From: Synechococcus sp. MU1642 | Lineage (GTDB): Bacteria > Cyanobacteriota > Cyanobacteriia > PCC-6307 > Cyanobiaceae | NCBI RefSeq assembly: GCF_020514115.1 | Contig: NZ_VTKZ01000003.1 | Location: forward strand, 124,001-188,000 | Direction of reading: 5' to 3' | DNA length: 64,000 bases | In this document: one piece after another, positions 54,599-63,174 of the stretch | How positions within the stretch are numbered: the stretch's first letter is position 1 | How the letters are laid out: each line of letters begins with the position of its first letter | The notes under the pieces: generated by a model | Databases searched by the model: none | Seen by the model: only the letters and a program-made list of their open reading frames with translations | Told to the model about the DNA's origin: nothing | Made by a program: the position numbers and the translations under genes

Positions 54599-54742
54599 TC
54601 AGCGGAAGCCCACTGAGGCCTGCCAAACGAAGGCCAGCAGCAGGAAGAAGACCGGGATCAACGGAAGAATGTCGATCAGCGGAGAGAAGGCCTGATAGGC
54701 CTCGGGCAGCTGTGCCAGCAGGTCGAGGGTGAAGGCGGCCAT
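54599..54742 (-). CDS. psbK: Photosystem II protein K
   Basis: A 47-residue precursor, [20 protein letters not shown] followed by [18 protein letters not shown] and ending WQASVGFR. The conserved mature part starts around the LPEAY-x-FSP-x-IDI-x-P segment, typical of PsbK, a single-span subunit at the PSII periphery near CP43. An upstream in-frame ATG at 54751 would add three residues (MQG); I prefer 54742 from homology memory. It lies 31 bp downstream of tgt on the same strand, probably as one transcript. Confidence 0.93.
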   Translation of the reverse strand: MAAFTLDLLAQLPEAYQAFSPLIDILPLIPVFFLLLAFVWQASVGFR

Positions 54743-54773
54743 CCCTTGCATCAAAAAGGCGTTGGGCTGGACG

Positions 54774-55892
54774 CTACCACGTGTGATGGGCTGGTGAGTC
54801 TGGCTCCCAGGGAGCGAAATCCTCTGAAAAACAGCCGTCGCGAATGGCTTGTGCCATGGCCGAGGTGAAACGCACCAGATGGGTGATGTTGTGAATGCTC
54901 AACAAGGTGAGGCCCAGAAGCTCTTCGCTGCGAATCAGGTGATGCAGGTAGGCCCGGGTGTGACCGGTGCAGGCCACACAGGAGCAGCTCGGATCCAGGG
55001 GGGTGTGGTCGTGGCGGAAGCGGGCATTGCGCATGTTCCAGCGTTCGCCGCCCACTAGGGCGGTGCCGTGACGGCCGAGTCGGGTGGGCAAGACGCAGTC
55101 GAACAGGTCAATGCCGTTAGCTACGGCGATTGCCATCTCGCGCAAGGTGCCGATGCCCATCAGGTACCGCGGTTTTTGCGTGGGGAGCAGGGGTGTGACA
55201 TCCCGCACGATGCGATGCATCTCTTCCACGGGCTCACCGACGCTGACGCCACCGACGGCGATGCCCGGCAGATCAAAGGAGGCGACGGCAATGGCACTCT
55301 CCCGTCGCAGATGCGGGAAACAACCGCCCTGAACAATGCCGAACAGCGCCTGATCCTCACGGGTATGGGCGGTGACGCAGCGCTCGAGCCAGGCATGGGT
55401 GCGGCGACAGGCATCGATGACGTCGTTTTCCGTCGCCGGATAGGGCGGGCATTGGTCGAAGGCCATGGCCACATCCGCCCCAAGGGCCATCTGGATTTGG
55501 GTGGCATGTTCCGGGGTCATGTCGATAGTGCGTCCATCGCGGGGGTTTCGGAACACCACGCCACGGTCATCGATCTTGTTCAGGTCCCCCAGGCTGAACA
55601 CCTGAAAGCCGCCGGAGTCGGTGAGCATCGGGCCGTCCCAGCCCATGAACCGGTGCAGGCCTCCGGCCGCTGCCAAGATCTCCTCGCCCGGCTGCAAATG
55701 CAGGTGGTAGGTGTTCGAGAGCACCATCTGGGCTCCCGTGCGCCCCAGTTGCTCGGTGCTGATGCCCTTGACGGTGGCCAGGGTCCCCACCGGCATGAAG
55801 CGTGGTGTGTGCACCGGCCCATGCGGTGTCTCAAAGGTGCCGCACCGTGCTGATGTGTTGGCGCATTGCGCGTTGATCTCGAAGCCGAACAC
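54774..55892 (-). CDS. tgt: Queuine/preQ1 tRNA-ribosyltransferase
   Basis: A 372-residue TIM-barrel enzyme that exchanges guanine-34 of certain tRNAs for a queuosine precursor. [13 protein letters not shown] is the preQ1-binding region with its catalytic Asp, [12 protein letters not shown] is another conserved stretch, and the zinc site is [17 protein letters not shown] (C-x-C-x2-C and a later His). Length is standard. It precedes psbK on the same strand and is divergent from cobS. Confidence 0.96.
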   Translation of the reverse strand: MFGFEINAQCANTSARCGTFETPHGPVHTPRFMPVGTLATVKGISTEQLGRTGAQMVLSNTYHLHLQPGEEILAAAGGLHRFMGWDGPMLTDSGGFQVFSLGDLNKIDDRGVVFRNPRDGRTIDMTPEHATQIQMALGADVAMAFDQCPPYPATENDVIDACRRTHAWLERCVTAHTREDQALFGIVQGGCFPHLRRESAIAVASFDLPGIAVGGVSVGEPVEEMHRIVRDVTPLLPTQKPRYLMGIGTLREMAIAVANGIDLFDCVLPTRLGRHGTALVGGERWNMRNARFRHDHTPLDPSCSCVACTGHTRAYLHHLIRSEELLGLTLLSIHNITHLVRFTSAMAQAIRDGCFSEDFAPWEPDSPAHHTW

Positions 55893-56008
55893 GACTGATC
55901 CGCCTCTGCAATGACCCTACGGTGAGGGCCGATTGCATCCATTGAGCCATTCCCAGGATCGTTCCGCCCTGGCTTTCTGATCTGGCGGGAGCCTGGATCT
56001 TCTACACA

Positions 56009-56692
56009 GTGCTGCCCGCATGGCCCTGGCCTCAGCCCTCTTTTCAGCGCATTGCCCGCTTCGCCCCCTGGATGGGGCTGCTAATTGGTGCGCTGCAGGG
56101 GCTGCTCTGGATCGGTTTGTCCAGGCTTGGTTGGCCTTTGGCTGCCTGTGCCCCCTGCGTGGTGGCTTTTGGTATCCAACTCAGTGGCGGGTTGCATTAC
56201 GACGGCTTAATCGACACGGCAGATGGCCTCGGGGCTCCAGCGGAGCGGCGGCTTGAGGCGATGGAGGACAGCCGGGTGGGCGCCAGTGGCGTGCTGGCTC
56301 TTGTGATGGTGCTGCTGTTGCAGGTTGGGGCCTTAATCCAGCTGGGGGGGCAGGCCCCCCTCGGGCTCTGCCTGGCTGGGTTCTGGGCCCGGGTGGCACC
56401 GCTCTGGGCCATGGCACGTTTCGACTACCTCCGCGCTGATGGAACCGCTGCGTTTCATCGCGATCACGGCAGGCCGCTCTGGGACGCCTTGCCCGCGTTT
56501 TTGGTGGTGGTTGTGTTAATCGGTTGGGTGGGGCCCATGCCCCTTGTCCTGGGTGGTGTTGTGGCGATCCTGGTCGCCCAGAGCCTCGGACGACGCCTTG
56601 GGGGGTACACCGGTGACAGTTATGGAGCGGTGCTTGTGCTCACCGAGATGATCACGTTGTTGGGTTTGGCCTTGCTTCTGCCGGCCAGTTGA
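56009..56692 (+). CDS. cobS: Adenosylcobinamide-GDP ribazoletransferase (cobalamin synthase)
   Basis: A membrane enzyme of about 227 residues that joins adenosylcobinamide-GDP to alpha-ribazole, the last assembly step of cobalamin or pseudocobalamin. GGLHYDGLIDTADGLGA is the Asp-rich metal site and EAMEDSRVGASGVLAL follows it, both diagnostic. GTG 56009 is the first standard start, but the frame is open from 55946 and the preceding codons read PPWLSDLAGAWIFYT, which looks like the true CobS N-terminus; no ATG, GTG or TTG occurs there. The 3' end overlaps the convergent histidine kinase gene by 41 nt. Confidence 0.9.
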   Translation: MLPAWPWPQPSFQRIARFAPWMGLLIGALQGLLWIGLSRLGWPLAACAPCVVAFGIQLSGGLHYDGLIDTADGLGAPAERRLEAMEDSRVGASGVLALVMVLLLQVGALIQLGGQAPLGLCLAGFWARVAPLWAMARFDYLRADGTAAFHRDHGRPLWDALPAFLVVVVLIGWVGPMPLVLGGVVAILVAQSLGRRLGGYTGDSYGAVLVLTEMITLLGLALLLPAS

Positions 56693-57773
56693 GGACGAAC
56701 GCGTTGCCCTGAGTGGGCAGATCAGGAGCGATCGTTGAAGGCTCCACGCAGAGCGTGAGGTTGCGGCCCTGCTGCTCAGCCAGGGAGCGTGCAAGTGCGA
56801 GCCCAAGGCCGGTGCCCGCTCGGTCCTGTCCGGTGGACCCCCGCGCTCCCCGTTCGAAAATCAGGTCGCGCTCCTTCAGGGGGATCGGCGGCCCGTCGTC
56901 CCAGACGCAGAGCCCTTCGGGCAATAGGCACAGGCCCACGATGCATCCCGCTGGGCTATAGCGGAAGGCATTTTCAAGGAGGTTGGCGACGATCTCTGCG
57001 ATCGTTCCGTCCTGGGATGGTTGATGAATCCACTGGGGCCACAGGTCCGGACCCCGCCAGGGGCGGCCCTGCAGGCTTGCCGTCGCTTCCGCCCGTTCCA
57101 GCAGAGGCTTCAGCATGGTTTGCATGGTTGCCTCACCTTCGGCAGGGCCGGGGGGCAACAAGGTGGGGCCAAGGGGCTCTTGTTGCGGGAGACGTTGCTG
57201 CCCGAGGCCATCGAGCACGTCGATGTACTGGCCGAGTTGGCGTTGCTCCGAGAGCATTCCCTCCACAAGTGCGCGGTGGGAGCTGTCTGCTTCAAGCCGC
57301 CGCAGCAGCAGTTGGGCATAGGTACGCAGGGCTGCCAGTGGATTGCGCAACTGATGCACGAGGGTGCGCAGTTGATCGTTTTGTTGGCTGAGTTCCTGGC
57401 GCAGTTGCAGGCATTCCAGGTCTCGCCCTAGGGCGTGGCTGATGGCGGCAGCACTGCGTCGCATCCGTTGGTCCAGGGTCAGCGTCCAACTCCGTCGCGG
57501 ATCCAGATCGGCGCGCAGTGCTCCCAGGATCAGGCCGGCATCCTGGAGGGGGTACCAGCGCCGACTCTCATGCGGCAGGCGCAGGTTCGGGTCTGCGTCG
57601 GCAGGGGGAAGAGATCGATTATTGGCAGACCATTGCCGGATCAGCAGCAAAGGTGGACCTTGCTGATTGGGAGGCGCACTGACGTACAGCCCCAGATGCT
57701 GAATGCCTTCTTCGGCGGTCAGATCAGCCAGCTGTTGATCGGTGAAATCGAAGAATCGATCGGTGAGCTGCAT
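56652..57773 (-). CDS. Sensor histidine kinase
   Basis: A 373-residue kinase without obvious membrane segments. Residues 1 to about 120 form a sensor region, perhaps GAF-like. The dimerisation helix has the phosphorylated His in LVHQLRNPLAALRTYAQLL (near residue 140). The ATPase domain has the N box IVANLLENAFRYSP, the G1 segment VWDDGPPI and the G2 segment GTGLGLALARSLAEQQG. No response-regulator gene is adjacent, so it is an orphan. It starts about 50 bp before the DUF3155 promoter on the other strand and overlaps cobS at its end. Signal unknown. Confidence 0.88.
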   Translation of the reverse strand: MQLTDRFFDFTDQQLADLTAEEGIQHLGLYVSAPPNQQGPPLLLIRQWSANNRSLPPADADPNLRLPHESRRWYPLQDAGLILGALRADLDPRRSWTLTLDQRMRRSAAAISHALGRDLECLQLRQELSQQNDQLRTLVHQLRNPLAALRTYAQLLLRRLEADSSHRALVEGMLSEQRQLGQYIDVLDGLGQQRLPQQEPLGPTLLPPGPAEGEATMQTMLKPLLERAEATASLQGRPWRGPDLWPQWIHQPSQDGTIAEIVANLLENAFRYSPAGCIVGLCLLPEGLCVWDDGPPIPLKERDLIFERGARGSTGQDRAGTGLGLALARSLAEQQGRNLTLCVEPSTIAPDLPTQGNAFVLNWPAEARPNPTT

Positions 57774-58113
57774 CAGTTCCAGACGATCAATTCAGGTGCT
57801 TGGGCAAGCCTGCGCCAGGGGGACTTGAAAAATCTGGGAAAAGTCTTAAGATCCTCATATCGACCGAGACGTTGTTCACCATGAACAGACGTCCGCCAGC
57901 TCTCACAAAGGTTGCATTTGCTTGGCAACCAAAGCTACAGCAGAGGTTGCAGTGTCCTCCGTTGGTTCCCGCTTGGGTGTTGGTGTCCTGCCGGTGATTG
58001 TGGTGTGTCTGCAATTGCCTTGACGCTTCCCTTGCGTCTGGCGTTTTCGCGCCGACGGCACCTGTTTGTTCTGACGATCCACCCCGTTCTTCCTTTCGTA
58101 CCGGAGCCCTTTC
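57774..58113 (+). promoter_or_regulatory. Long leader of the DUF3155 gene with alternative hairpins
   Basis: This 340-bp gap carries the promoter at 57825 and a predicted 5' leader of roughly 250 nt. Near its 5' end TGTTCA (57873-57878) and TGAACA (57882-57887) form a tight hairpin. GCAACC (57925-57930) can pair with GGTTGC at 57910-57915 or with a second GGTTGC at 57945-57950, giving two mutually exclusive stems. This suggests a regulated leader or a small RNA, but no known riboswitch class is recognisable. Part of the region must also hold the promoter of the divergent kinase gene. Confidence 0.4.
57825..57852 (+). promoter_or_regulatory. Sigma-70-type promoter for the DUF3155 gene
   Basis: A -35 box TTGAAA (57825-57830), 16-bp spacer and -10 box TAAGAT (57847-57852), both close to consensus. 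Transcription would start near 57859, about 255 nt before the ATG at 58114. Confidence 0.55.
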
Positions 58114-58482
58114 ATGTCCAAGAAGCGCAAGCGCATTAGCCGTCGTCGTCTGGCAGGTCAGCGGGTCCTGGCCCATGTGCCAACCCATCACCTTGAGACC
58201 GGTGAGTACAAGCCTGTTACGGCCGCTCGCCGCTACATCGCAGAAGCGGCCATGGTCCCTCCGGCGCTGCTGAACGTGCGCCGCAACGAGCACACCACCG
58301 ACCGTTTCTTTTGGGGTGAGAAGGGTCTGTTCAGCGCCCAATACGCCGAAGAGAATCACTTCCTCTTCCCTTCATTGCGCACGATTGTTGATTCCATCGG
58401 TGAAGACAAGCTCTTTGAAGGCCTCGAGCTTGGTGCTGATGATTGGGAGGAAATGGAGGAGTACGAATACGCCTTCGTTTGA
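58114..58482 (+). CDS. DUF3155 protein
   Basis: A 122-residue protein with a very basic N-terminus (MSKKRKRISRRRLAGQRVLA) and an acidic C-terminus (DDWEEMEEYEYAFV). The middle reads KPVTAARRYIAEA and TTDRFFWGEKGLF. It matches the cyanobacterial DUF3155 family, which has no known function; the basic head suggests nucleic-acid contact (inference). It is expressed from its own promoter with a long leader. Its stop codon abuts the convergent esterase gene. Confidence 0.88.
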   Translation: MSKKRKRISRRRLAGQRVLAHVPTHHLETGEYKPVTAARRYIAEAAMVPPALLNVRRNEHTTDRFFWGEKGLFSAQYAEENHFLFPSLRTIVDSIGEDKLFEGLELGADDWEEMEEYEYAFV

Positions 58483-59055
58483 TCAGGCGTTCTTCAGAAC
58501 ACGTTCGATAAACAACAGGATCGGCTGCACCGTTTCATCCGGGATGGTGTGGCCGTTTTTGAATGGAAGCGTCTGACAGCGATCGGGCTGCAACTGCGAA
58601 GCGATCGCTGGCATGGCCTTGAACGGCACCACAGGATCGTCTGAACCATGCATCAGCAATACAGGGGGGTGTCGCAGGGGTGGAGCCCAGTTCGGGTGCG
58701 GATAGCCGCTGCAGCTGATCAGCCCTGCGATGGGCAGGACGCAGCCGCTCTCCAAGGCCATTGCCCCCCCCTGGGAAAAGCCGAACACCACCGTCCGTTC
58801 GAGTCCAAGGCCTGAACTGTTCAGGCTCTGAAGTTGAGCCTTGAGGTTCTCAACGGCCGCGGGTACGGCGTCCCACTGGGCCGGGAACAGGCCATACCAC
58901 TGGCGTCCTCCAGGTTGGTCGGGATGGAGTTCAGGGGCCTCAAGGCACACCACATCAAGGGTTTTTGAGCACTCGCGCGCCAGGCGCTCGCCCAGGGGCT
59001 TGAGATCCTCTCCATTGGCTCCCCAGCCGTGGAGCAGTACAAGCCGGCCATCCAT
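58483..59055 (-). CDS. Phospholipase/carboxylesterase-type alpha/beta hydrolase
   Basis: A 190-residue hydrolase. LVLLHGWGANGEDL holds the oxyanion region, GFSQGGAMAL the nucleophile serine, HGSDDPVVPF the Asp, and FKNGHTIPDE the His, so the triad is complete. It is like the small carboxylesterase/YpfH group; natural substrate unknown. The gene ends exactly where DUF3155 ends and starts 56 bp before divergent purH. Confidence 0.88.
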   Translation of the reverse strand: MDGRLVLLHGWGANGEDLKPLGERLARECSKTLDVVCLEAPELHPDQPGGRQWYGLFPAQWDAVPAAVENLKAQLQSLNSSGLGLERTVVFGFSQGGAMALESGCVLPIAGLISCSGYPHPNWAPPLRHPPVLLMHGSDDPVVPFKAMPAIASQLQPDRCQTLPFKNGHTIPDETVQPILLFIERVLKNA

Positions 59056-59111
59056 AGGGCATCAACATCACTGCTGCGTAGGTTGGCTCACGACCCAGTC
59101 ACGACCCTTCG

Positions 59112-60674
59112 ATGGCTCCTGTCGCTCTGTTGAGTGTTTCCGATAAGTCCGGGCTGGTGCCCCTGGCGGAGGCCCTACATCGGACCCATGGCTATCAGCT
59201 GCTCTCCAGTGGGGGCACGGCCAAGGTGCTCGAGCAGGCCGGTCTTCCAGTGACCCGTGTGTCGGAGCACACCGGGGCTCCAGAAATTCTTGGCGGTCGT
59301 GTGAAAACGCTCCATCCAAGGGTGCATGGCGGAATTTTGGCCAAGCGGGGTGAAGCGTCCCACCAAGCCGATCTTGAGCAGCAGAACATTGCCCCCATCG
59401 ATGTGGTGGTGGTCAACCTTTATCCCTTCCGCGAAACGATTGCTCGGCCTGACGTCACCTGGGATCAGGCGATCGAGAACATCGACATCGGTGGCCCCGC
59501 CATGGTGCGGGCGGCCGCCAAAAACCATGCCGATGTGGCTGTGCTTACCAGCCCTGACCAATACGACCGTTTGTTAACCGCCATGGCGGAGTCGGGCGGG
59601 AGCGTGCCTTCGGAGCTGCGGCGTCAACTGGCTCTTGAAGCGTTCCAGCACACCGCGTCTTACGACACCGCGATCAGCCGCTGGATGGCCGAGCAAAACG
59701 CCGCGGACGACAGCCCCTGGTTGGAGGCGGTGCCATTGAGGCAGACCCTGCGGTACGGCGAAAATCCCCACCAAAAAGCGCGCTGGTTCAGCCATCCCAA
59801 ACAGGGTTGGGGTGGTGCCATTCAGCTGCAGGGCAAGGAGCTGAGCACCAATAACCTGTTGGATCTCGAGGCGGCCCTCGCCACGGTTCGGGAGTTCGGC
59901 TATGGAGTCGACGGCTCTGCACCGGCTTTGCAACCTGCGGCCGTGGTCGTCAAGCACACCAATCCCTGTGGTGTGGCGATCGGAGCTTCGATCCCTGCAG
60001 CACTGACGCGGGCCCTGGATGCCGATCGGGTGAGTGCCTTTGGCGGCATCATCGCCATGAATGGTGTGGTGGAAGCAACGGCGGCCCGTGAGCTCACCAG
60101 CCTGTTCCTGGAATGTGTCGTTGCACCGGGCTTCACGCCCGAGGCGCGGGAGGTGCTGGCGGCCAAAGCCAATCTGCGCCTGTTGGAGCTGGCTCCGCAG
60201 GCCATTGATGCGGCAGGCCCCGATCACGTTCGGAGCATCCTTGGCGGTCTCTTGGTTCAGGATCTTGATGATCAGGTAATCACGCCGGCCGACTGGACCG
60301 TGGCCAGCCAGCGGCCGCCAACACTGCAGGAAAAGCTGGACCTCGAATTTGCGTGGCGTCTGGTGCGTCATGTTCGTTCCAACGCCATCGTTGTGGCCAG
60401 GGATGGGCAGAGCCTTGGCGTGGGTGCCGGGCAGATGAATCGCGTGGGCTCCGCGCGTATTGCCCTGGAGGCGGCAGGTGAGAAAGCCCAGGGAGCTGTT
60501 CTGGCCAGTGATGGCTTTTTCCCGTTTGACGACACGGTGCGTCTGGCTGCCAGCCACGGCATCACCGCCGTGATTCATCCCGGAGGGAGCATGCGCGATG
60601 GCGATTCGATCAAGGCCTGCGATGAGCATGGCCTGGCGATGCAGCTCACGGGGCGCCGCCATTTTCTGCACTGA
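59112..60674 (+). CDS. purH: Bifunctional AICAR transformylase / IMP cyclohydrolase
   Basis: A 520-residue enzyme for the last two steps of IMP synthesis. The N-terminal cyclohydrolase domain (residues 1-200) starts [17 protein letters not shown] and contains SSGGTAKVL and [16 protein letters not shown]; the transformylase domain contains [11 protein letters not shown] and [11 protein letters not shown], the family's K-H-x-N-P-C-G site, and ends with [11 protein letters not shown] and [12 protein letters not shown]. Length and order are standard. It is followed by a GC-rich hairpin and a DUF4079 gene on the same strand. Confidence 0.97.
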   Translation: MAPVALLSVSDKSGLVPLAEALHRTHGYQLLSSGGTAKVLEQAGLPVTRVSEHTGAPEILGGRVKTLHPRVHGGILAKRGEASHQADLEQQNIAPIDVVVVNLYPFRETIARPDVTWDQAIENIDIGGPAMVRAAAKNHADVAVLTSPDQYDRLLTAMAESGGSVPSELRRQLALEAFQHTASYDTAISRWMAEQNAADDSPWLEAVPLRQTLRYGENPHQKARWFSHPKQGWGGAIQLQGKELSTNNLLDLEAALATVREFGYGVDGSAPALQPAAVVVKHTNPCGVAIGASIPAALTRALDADRVSAFGGIIAMNGVVEATAARELTSLFLECVVAPGFTPEAREVLAAKANLRLLELAPQAIDAAGPDHVRSILGGLLVQDLDDQVITPADWTVASQRPPTLQEKLDLEFAWRLVRHVRSNAIVVARDGQSLGVGAGQMNRVGSARIALEAAGEKAQGAVLASDGFFPFDDTVRLAASHGITAVIHPGGSMRDGDSIKACDEHGLAMQLTGRRHFLH

Positions 60675-60681
60675 CGCTGGT

Positions 60682-60698
60682 GGGGGCCGCCGGCCCCC
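60682..60698 (+). terminator. GC-rich hairpin after purH
   Basis: Stem GGGGGCC / GGCCCCC with a 3-nt loop GCC, 7 bp after the purH stop. There is no T-run, so it may be an attenuating or stabilising structure rather than a full terminator before the next gene on the same strand. Confidence 0.4.
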
Positions 60699-60728
60699 TA
60701 GCCTCGCGACACTGAAGAGTCCCCTTCA

Positions 60729-61187
60729 ATGCTCGCCACCCTCCCCTTCAGCCTCAATTTCGCTCACCCCCTAGCGGAGTGGGGCCTGCTCGCCGTTGGT
60801 GGTTGGGCTCTGTACCTGGGGATCAAGGTCAAGAAAACCCGCACCGGCACCGCAGAACAGCGCAAAGAGCTGGTGCCGAAGAAGTTCGCCCAGCGCCATT
60901 ACCTCTGGGGCAGCATCCTGCTGGCTGTTATGACCCTCGGCACGCTGGGTGGAATGGCGGTCACCTATCTGAACAATGGCAAGTTGTTCGTCGGTCCTCA
61001 CCTTTTGGTGGGTCTGGCGATGACAGGAATGATCGCTGTTGCCGCGTCGCTCTCACCCCTGATGCAGCGGGGCAATGTGATCGCGCGTAAGGCTCATGTG
61101 GGCCTGAACATGGGCATGCTCACGCTGTTCCTCTGGCAGGCCTTCAGTGGCATGGAGATCGTCAACAAGATCTGGACCAATCGCTGA
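60729..61187 (+). CDS. DUF4079 membrane protein
   Basis: A 152-residue protein with four membrane helices (about residues 15-32, 60-80, 88-108 and 122-142) and a basic cytoplasmic loop with GTAEQRKELVPKKFAQRHY. Histidines at PHLLVG and KAHVGLN and the overall shape recall small cytochrome-b-like or DUF4079 proteins of cyanobacteria and chloroplasts; haem binding is speculation. Function unknown. It follows purH and converges on the DUF1997 gene with 7 bp between stops. Confidence 0.85.
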   Translation: MLATLPFSLNFAHPLAEWGLLAVGGWALYLGIKVKKTRTGTAEQRKELVPKKFAQRHYLWGSILLAVMTLGTLGGMAVTYLNNGKLFVGPHLLVGLAMTGMIAVAASLSPLMQRGNVIARKAHVGLNMGMLTLFLWQAFSGMEIVNKIWTNR

Positions 61188-61194
61188 AGACGCT

Positions 61195-61803
61195 TCAGAA
61201 GGCTGCCCGCTGACGGGGTGGGCAGCTCAGGCCATGAGCGGCATGGAAATCTTCCTGGACCTTCCAGGTCAGCCGTCGCGAAATCTGGCGGACTATCTGC
61301 TTGAGCAGATGATCACCACTGCTCTGGACCAACTGATCCGGGAGCATGGTGATCACCTTGGGCAGACGGATCCAAACCTTGAGATCCAGGTCCCATTGCA
61401 CGGAGGTGTTCTCCGATTCGGGGATGAGATGCATTCCCGCACGGAAGTCGACGTCGTAGTGATGGCGCAGGGCTAGTGACTGTGGCACTGTCCGCATGGT
61501 TTCGATCCGGTAAATCCCTTCCTGCTGCGGCAGCAGTCGTAAAGCGATCGTGGGTTCCACTTCGAAGCCAAAGTTGCCGAACCGCCCCAGGGTCAAGCTG
61601 TAGGACTGCCGATCGATGGCCTCGACCTGCATCGGGCTGGCGCAACGTTCAAACCAGCTCTGATGGTTATCCAGGTAGCGCGCTACCACCTCTTGGTGCG
61701 CCAGCATCTGCATCGAATCCTCGAAGTGGCTGCTGTAGCAGCGCACCTGCGGGTCTGCACCGTGAAGCTGATTGTCGGTTTCAGTGGGCGACAAGACCGT
61801 CAC
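61195..61803 (-). CDS. DUF1997 protein
   Basis: A 202-residue soluble protein typical of DUF1997, a family restricted largely to cyanobacteria and plants. Recognisable stretches are MQMLAHQEVVARYLDNHQSW, FGNFGFEVEPTIALRLLPQ and PKVITMLPDQLVQSSGDHLL. No catalytic motif or membrane segment is seen; related folds bind hydrophobic ligands, which is only a hint. The gene lies between ispH, upstream on the same strand, and the convergent DUF4079 gene. Function unknown. Confidence 0.85.
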   Translation of the reverse strand: MTVLSPTETDNQLHGADPQVRCYSSHFEDSMQMLAHQEVVARYLDNHQSWFERCASPMQVEAIDRQSYSLTLGRFGNFGFEVEPTIALRLLPQQEGIYRIETMRTVPQSLALRHHYDVDFRAGMHLIPESENTSVQWDLDLKVWIRLPKVITMLPDQLVQSSGDHLLKQIVRQISRRLTWKVQEDFHAAHGLSCPPRQRAAF

Positions 61804-61864
61804 GGATGGGGAGCTGCCGGCGAAGGGCGGATTAAAGATGAACCAATGTAAAGCTCTCCGCGGT

Positions 61865-63064
61865 TCAGTTTTCGCTCAATTGCATCAGTTTTTCGATCAC
61901 CTCTTCCACCGCCCGATCCGGCGTTGAGGCACCGGAGGTGATTCCCACCCGAACTGGTCCCTCAGGCAGGAAATCGCCTTCACGACAGAGTTCCGCCGCC
62001 AGTGGTTTGTGCTCGATCGAATTGCTGCCCACGTCAATGCGCTCGGGCGTGTCGATGTGGAAGGAGCGAATGCCGCGGCTGACAGCAATTTCCTGCAGGT
62101 GGGTGGTGTTGGACGAGTTGAAACCACCGATCACCACCATTAAGTCCAGCGGTTCATCCACCAGGGAGAACATGGCGTCCTGACGCTCCTGGGTGGCGTC
62201 GCAAATGGTGTTGAAGGCCAGGAAGTGGTCGTTGAGCTGAGTTGGACCGTATTTGCTCAACATCGTGCGTTCGAACAAGCGTCCGATTTCTTCCGTTTCG
62301 CTCTTCAGCATCGTGGTCTGGTTGGCCACGCCCAGACGTTCGAGGTCCCGATCGGGATCGAACCCTGGGGAGCACGCTTTGGCAAAGCGTTTGATGAACT
62401 CATCACGGTCACCTTTGCCGAGGATGTAATCCGCGACGTACTGGGCTTCCTCCAGATCGAGCACCACCAGATATGTACCGGCAAATGAGCTGGTGGCCAG
62501 TGTTTCCTCGTGTTTCACCTTGCCGTGAATGATCGAGCTGAAGGTGTGCTTTTTGTGTTTCTCCACGGTGTTCCACACCTTGGAGACCCAGGGACAGGTC
62601 GTATCAACGATGTGGCAGCCCCGTTCATTCAGCAGCTGCATTTCCTGAACGGTGGCACCAAAGGCCGGCAGGATCACCACATCACCGCAGGTGACACCTG
62701 AGAAGTCCTTCACCCCCTGTTCGACAGGGATGAACTGCACATCCATCTCCCTGAGGTGATCGTTCACTGAGGGGTTGTGGATGATCTCGTTCGTGATCCA
62801 GAGGCGCTCGCTTGGGTAGTGCTTGCGGGTTTCGTATGCCATCGCCACGGCCCGTTCAACACCCCAGCAGAACCCGAAGGCTTCCGCCAGGCGCACGTCG
62901 AGCCTGCCGTGTTCCAGTCGGTAGCCGTTGTCCCTGATCGTGCCGATCAGTCCGCTCTGGTAAGCCTGCTCAAGGCTTTCCGCCACTTCCTCGGCGCGCC
63001 CGAAGCCTCGCCGGTTGTAGCGCTCGGAATGGTGGAGGGAGCGCTTGAAGGCGTGGGTGTCCAT
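61865..63064 (-). CDS. ispH: 4-hydroxy-3-methylbut-2-enyl diphosphate reductase
   Basis: A 399-residue enzyme of the plastid-type isoprenoid (MEP) pathway that makes IPP and DMAPP for carotenoids, phytol and quinones. The three cluster cysteines are in [28 protein letters not shown] and [14 protein letters not shown], and [11 protein letters not shown] is the substrate loop. The long form with the N-terminal [20 protein letters not shown] segment is the cyanobacterial/plant type. The start ATG 63064 is about 110 bp downstream of amt; the terminator at 63119 lies between. Confidence 0.96.
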   Translation of the reverse strand: MDTHAFKRSLHHSERYNRRGFGRAEEVAESLEQAYQSGLIGTIRDNGYRLEHGRLDVRLAEAFGFCWGVERAVAMAYETRKHYPSERLWITNEIIHNPSVNDHLREMDVQFIPVEQGVKDFSGVTCGDVVILPAFGATVQEMQLLNERGCHIVDTTCPWVSKVWNTVEKHKKHTFSSIIHGKVKHEETLATSSFAGTYLVVLDLEEAQYVADYILGKGDRDEFIKRFAKACSPGFDPDRDLERLGVANQTTMLKSETEEIGRLFERTMLSKYGPTQLNDHFLAFNTICDATQERQDAMFSLVDEPLDLMVVIGGFNSSNTTHLQEIAVSRGIRSFHIDTPERIDVGSNSIEHKPLAAELCREGDFLPEGPVRVGITSGASTPDRAVEEVIEKLMQLSEN

Positions 63065-63118
63065 GGAGGGCGCTGGAGTGGGGCAACTCTATGTGGCCTG
63101 AGGCGCTTCTTCAGGCAG

Positions 63119-63147
63119 TAAAAAAGCCCGGCCAACTGGCCGGGCTT
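63119..63147 (-). terminator. Intrinsic terminator of the ammonium transporter gene
   Basis: Stem AAGCCCGGCC / GGCCGGGCTT with a 4-nt loop. On the minus strand it is followed by a T-run, 27 bp after the amt stop codon, so it should terminate amt before ispH. Confidence 0.88.
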
Positions 63148-63174
63148 GAGATCAGCAACTGAGCCGAAGAGGAA

